Under the pieces are notes generated by a model. That model searched no databases. It was not told where the DNA came from and saw only the letters and a list, made by a program, of their open reading frames with translations. A program made the translations under genes and the position numbers. A stretch of DNA of 64,000 nucleotides from Planktomarina temperata RCA23 (GTDB lineage Bacteria; Pseudomonadota; Alphaproteobacteria; Rhodobacterales; Rhodobacteraceae): NCBI RefSeq assembly GCF_000738435.1, contig NZ_CP003984.1, positions 1,860,001 through 1,924,000 of the forward strand, read 5' to 3'. Positions 61,452 through 64,000 of the stretch are shown in pieces (position 1 is the first letter of the stretch; every line of letters starts with the position of its first letter).

Positions 61452-62618
61452 TTACTGCTCCAAAGGTTGCGCGTGCTCTACCAAACGCGCAAAAAATGAG
61501 GCCCCAACCGGGGACACCTCGTCATTAAAATCAAACGCTGCATTGTGCCAAGCGGCCCCCTCGCCCTGCCCTAAAAACAAATAGCAGCCGGGCCGTTTCT
61601 CCAGAAGGTAGGAAAAATCTTCCGCTCCCATCTCGCGGGTCCGGTCTGTCTCTAGCAATGACGTCCCGCAGACCTCCTCGGCCACCTGGCTGGCAAAGGC
61701 AGATTGGTCAGGAGAATTGATCGTGGCGGGATAGCCGCGGGTATAGGTGCATGTCACATCCACCCCAAAGGCCGCCGCATGCCCGGCACAAATCTCTCCC
61801 ATCCGCCGCTCCACCATATCCTGCACCGGACGGGCAAAACTGCGCACCGTGCCCCCGACAAAGGCGCTGTCATTGATCACATTGTCGATGGTGCCGGCGT
61901 GAATTTGCGTCACGCTCACCACCAAATCCTCGACCGCATTATGATTGCGGCTGACGATGGTTTGAAAGGCCTGGGTGATCGACACAGCAGCGGGAATGGC
62001 ATCCACTGCCAAATGCGGCATGGCCCCATGCCCCCCCTGCCCGGTGATATGCACTTCAAATGTGTCCACCGCGGCCATGATCGGACCTGGCGTTGTGCTC
62101 AACTGCCCGGCTGGCGCGCCCGGCTCGCAGTGCAGCGCATAGACAGTTTCTATTCCAAAACGCTCAATAATCCCCTCTTGCACCATAACCTCACCCCCGC
62201 CACCATTCTCCTCGGCAGGCTGAAAGATTAAGGCCACAGTGCCGGCAAAATTACGCGTTTCCGCCAAATAGCGCGCGGCCCCGAGCAACATTGTGGTATG
62301 GCCATCATGGCCACAGGCGTGCATCTTACCTGGAACTTGACTGGCATAGGCGGCCCCGGTGGCCTCCTCAATTGGCAGCGCGTCCATATCGGCGCGCAGA
62401 CCAATCACCGGACCGGGCGCACGGCCATGTATCAAAGCCACCAGCCCCGATTGCGCGATGCCGCTGTGAATTTCACTGATGCCAAACTCTTGCAAACGCT
62501 CCATCACAAAAGCGGCAGTTTCATGGCACTCGAACCCAAGCTCTGGATTTTGATGCAAATGACGGCGCCAGGCTTTCATATCCTCGGCAAATTCAGCGAT
62601 ACGGTTGACGATTGGCAT
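61452..62618 (-). CDS. M20-family amidohydrolase
   Basis: A 388-residue zinc/manganese amidohydrolase of the hippurate hydrolase / IAA-amino acid hydrolase group: RRHLHQNPELGFE, GKMHACGHDGHTTMLLG, IFQPAEENGGGG and HITGQGGHGAMPHLAVD. ATG 62618 follows AAGGAG; a longer frame overlaps the mazG upstream region. It is directly followed by a ureohydrolase gene, so the two may act on one N-acylated or guanidino compound (inference). Confidence 0.9.
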   Translation of the reverse strand: MPIVNRIAEFAEDMKAWRRHLHQNPELGFECHETAAFVMERLQEFGISEIHSGIAQSGLVALIHGRAPGPVIGLRADMDALPIEEATGAAYASQVPGKMHACGHDGHTTMLLGAARYLAETRNFAGTVALIFQPAEENGGGGEVMVQEGIIERFGIETVYALHCEPGAPAGQLSTTPGPIMAAVDTFEVHITGQGGHGAMPHLAVDAIPAAVSITQAFQTIVSRNHNAVEDLVVSVTQIHAGTIDNVINDSAFVGGTVRSFARPVQDMVERRMGEICAGHAAAFGVDVTCTYTRGYPATINSPDQSAFASQVAEEVCGTSLLETDRTREMGAEDFSYLLEKRPGCYLFLGQGEGAAWHNAAFDFNDEVSPVGASFFARLVEHAQPLEQ

Positions 62619-62667
62619 GGGCTGGCTCCTTATGGGCCAAGAAAAGCGGAATTGAGGGAGCAAAGCA

Positions 62668-63480
62668 ATGGAGAATGATGATCTGCTACATGCAAAAGAT
62701 GGGGGCATTGAACGGTTGCTTTATATCATGCGCCGCCTGCGTGATCCTGACACGGGCTGCCCTTGGGACATTGAGCAAAGTTTCAGCTCCATTGCCCCCT
62801 ATACGATCGAAGAAGCCTATGAGGTGGCCGATGCCATTGCGCGCGGCGATATGGCCGATTTGAAGGGAGAACTGGGCGATCTTCTGCTGCAAACCGTCTA
62901 CCATACAGCAATCGGAGAGGAGGAAGGGCTTTTCACCTTCCACAGTGTCGCCGATGCGATCAGCGATAAAATGGTGGCCCGTCATCCGCATGTGTTCGGC
63001 GATCAATCGCGGGATAAAACCGCAGCCCAGCAAACCATTGACTGGGAAACTATTAAGGCCGCAGAACGCGCACAGGCCGATCAAACCCGCGCTTTAGACG
63101 GGGTTGCTTTGGGCTTGCCGGCGCTGACACGGGCGGTCAAATTACAAAAGCGTGCGGCGCGGGTTGGCTTTGATTGGCCAGATGTCGAGCAAGTGCTCGA
63201 CAAGCTGCGCGAGGAAATTGATGAGCTGAAAGAGGCTAAGAGCGCCGCGCATCGTCACGAGGAATTTGGCGACTTGATGTTCGTCATGGCAAATTTGGCC
63301 CGGCATATGGGCCTTGATCCCGAGCAGGCTTTACGGGACGCAAATGGAAAATTCACACGACGTTTCAATTCTGTTGAGGCGAAACTTCAACAAGATGGCC
63401 GGACGCCTTCTCAGTCAAACCTCGCCGAAATGGACGCGCTTTGGGATGAGGTCAAACGGGAGGAGACAATATCTGAGTAA
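62668..63480 (+). CDS. mazG: Nucleoside triphosphate pyrophosphohydrolase
   Basis: House-cleaning NTP pyrophosphatase, 270 residues, with two MazG domains: RRLRDPDTGCPWD, YTIEEAYEVADAI and GELGDLLLQTVYH in the first, EEIDELKEAK and HEEFGDLMFVMANL in the second. GGAG lies 8 bases before the start. It is divergent from the M20 gene across 49 bases. Confidence 0.94.
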   Translation: MENDDLLHAKDGGIERLLYIMRRLRDPDTGCPWDIEQSFSSIAPYTIEEAYEVADAIARGDMADLKGELGDLLLQTVYHTAIGEEEGLFTFHSVADAISDKMVARHPHVFGDQSRDKTAAQQTIDWETIKAAERAQADQTRALDGVALGLPALTRAVKLQKRAARVGFDWPDVEQVLDKLREEIDELKEAKSAAHRHEEFGDLMFVMANLARHMGLDPEQALRDANGKFTRRFNSVEAKLQQDGRTPSQSNLAEMDALWDEVKREETISE

Positions 63481-63492
63481 AACAATCAGGTA

Positions 63493-63521
63493 TTGATCTG
63501 ACAAAAAGACTCGGATATAAT
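63493..63521 (+). promoter_or_regulatory. Sigma-70-type promoter of the iron-binding protein gene
   Basis: TTGATC, a 17-base spacer and a perfect TATAAT, ending 24 bases before the ATG at 63546. It is the clearest promoter in the window. No iron-box could be confirmed by eye. Confidence 0.75.
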
Positions 63522-63545
63522 CTCGCCATCACACCGGAGACACTC

Positions 63546-64000
63546 ATGCCCTATTTTCGCCCCATCGCTCTCGCCCTATGCGCCTTTGCCCTTGCCGTCC
63601 CCGTGGCCGCCCAGGAGGTCAACGTCTATTCCTATCGCGAGCCGGCCTTGATCCAGCCTTTGATGGATGGGTTCACCGAACAGACCGGAATTGCGGTCAA
63701 TGTCGCCTTTCTCAACAAGGGCATGATTGAGCGTTTGCGGGCCGAGGGCAGGCGCTCGCCTGCGGATTTGGTATTCACCACAGATATTTCACGGCTTCAC
63801 AGCGTGGTCTCAGCCGGGCTGACCCAACCGGTGACAGAAGCCAAGCTCACGGACAACATCCCCGCGGCCTATCGCGATCCCGGCAATCATTGGTTTGGCC
63901 TAACCGTCCGCGCCCGCGTTATCTATGCCTCAAAAGCACGGGTCAAAAAGGGGGGAGTGACCAGCTACGAAGATCTCGCAGATCCCAAATGGCAGGGGCG
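63546..64000 (+). CDS. Iron(III) ABC-transporter binding protein, partial at window end
   Basis: The first 151 codons of a FutA/FbpA-type periplasmic binding protein; the frame is open to the window edge. The signal peptide (ALALCAFALAVPVAAQ) is followed by VNVYSYREPALIQPLMDGFT, ADLVFTTDISRLH and HWFGLTVRARVIYAS, typical of class I iron receptors that bind Fe3+ through tyrosines. GGAG lies upstream of the start. The permease and ATPase genes are expected to follow outside the window. Confidence 0.88.
   Translation, partial: MPYFRPIALALCAFALAVPVAAQEVNVYSYREPALIQPLMDGFTEQTGIAVNVAFLNKGMIERLRAEGRRSPADLVFTTDISRLHSVVSAGLTQPVTEAKLTDNIPAAYRDPGNHWFGLTVRARVIYASKARVKKGGVTSYEDLADPKWQG

Overview
The window looks like chromosomal DNA of a marine alphaproteobacterium of the Rhodobacterales (Roseobacter group). 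Reasons: a Paracoccus-type sox cluster with divergent soxSR, a C4-pathway 5-aminolevulinate synthase, a DUF4167 protein, the lptF-lptG-lptD-surA-pdxA-rsmA run typical of this order, TRAP transporters and moderate GC. No database search was possible, so the placement rests on gene content and protein motifs.

Layout. 1-13.2 kb is a thiosulfate-oxidation island: soxVWXYZABCD on the minus strand, followed by a DsrE-like protein, a DUF302 protein and hemA; soxS, soxR and two YeeE/YedE (SoxT-type) permeases run the other way. 13.2-19.7 kb is a tightly coupled minus-strand catabolic operon: a TRAP importer, an amidase, a small membrane protein and two NAD(P)-dependent dehydrogenases. 19.7-21.5 kb is a gene-poor stretch with a small secreted protein, a miniature repeat element and the tail of a dead outer-membrane protein gene. 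21.5-30.6 kb holds glpK, rlmE, ppx, a one-carbon trio (Virulence_fact protein, MetF-like, corrinoid/pterin methyltransferase), an HpcH/HpaI aldolase, glk and a YcaQ-type DNA glycosylase. 30.6-39.7 kb is the most unusual region: a 1066-residue cobalamin-dependent reductive dehalogenase fused to its own FMN/NAD(P)H/[2Fe-2S] reductase, translationally coupled to an XdhC-type protein. It is followed, beyond a repeat element, by an SDR, IlvD/Edd dehydratase and FAH-hydrolase operon that fits a non-phosphorylative sugar-acid pathway. 39.7-63.5 kb is mostly housekeeping: tfoX-C, ndk, an unrecognised beta-helix membrane protein with 144-bp internal repeats, ABC-F, marC, holC, pepA, the lpt/surA/pdxA/rsmA run, prmC-prfA, two ureohydrolases, an M20 amidohydrolase and mazG. 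The window ends inside a futA-like iron-binding protein gene.

How the parts work together. SoxXA, SoxYZ, SoxB and SoxCD form the complete periplasmic thiosulfate-to-sulfate machine. SoxV, SoxW and SoxS supply reducing power to the periplasm, the persulfide-sensing ArsR protein SoxR probably represses through two inverted repeats, and the SoxT-type permeases probably move sulfur compounds. hemA one base behind the tail of this cluster may tie haem supply to the cytochromes SoxX, SoxA and SoxD.

The best candidates for something little described are the self-sufficient reductive dehalogenase with its XdhC partner, a family of three related miniature elements (two full-length, one internally deleted) spread across the window, and the repeat-built membrane protein at 40.7 kb.
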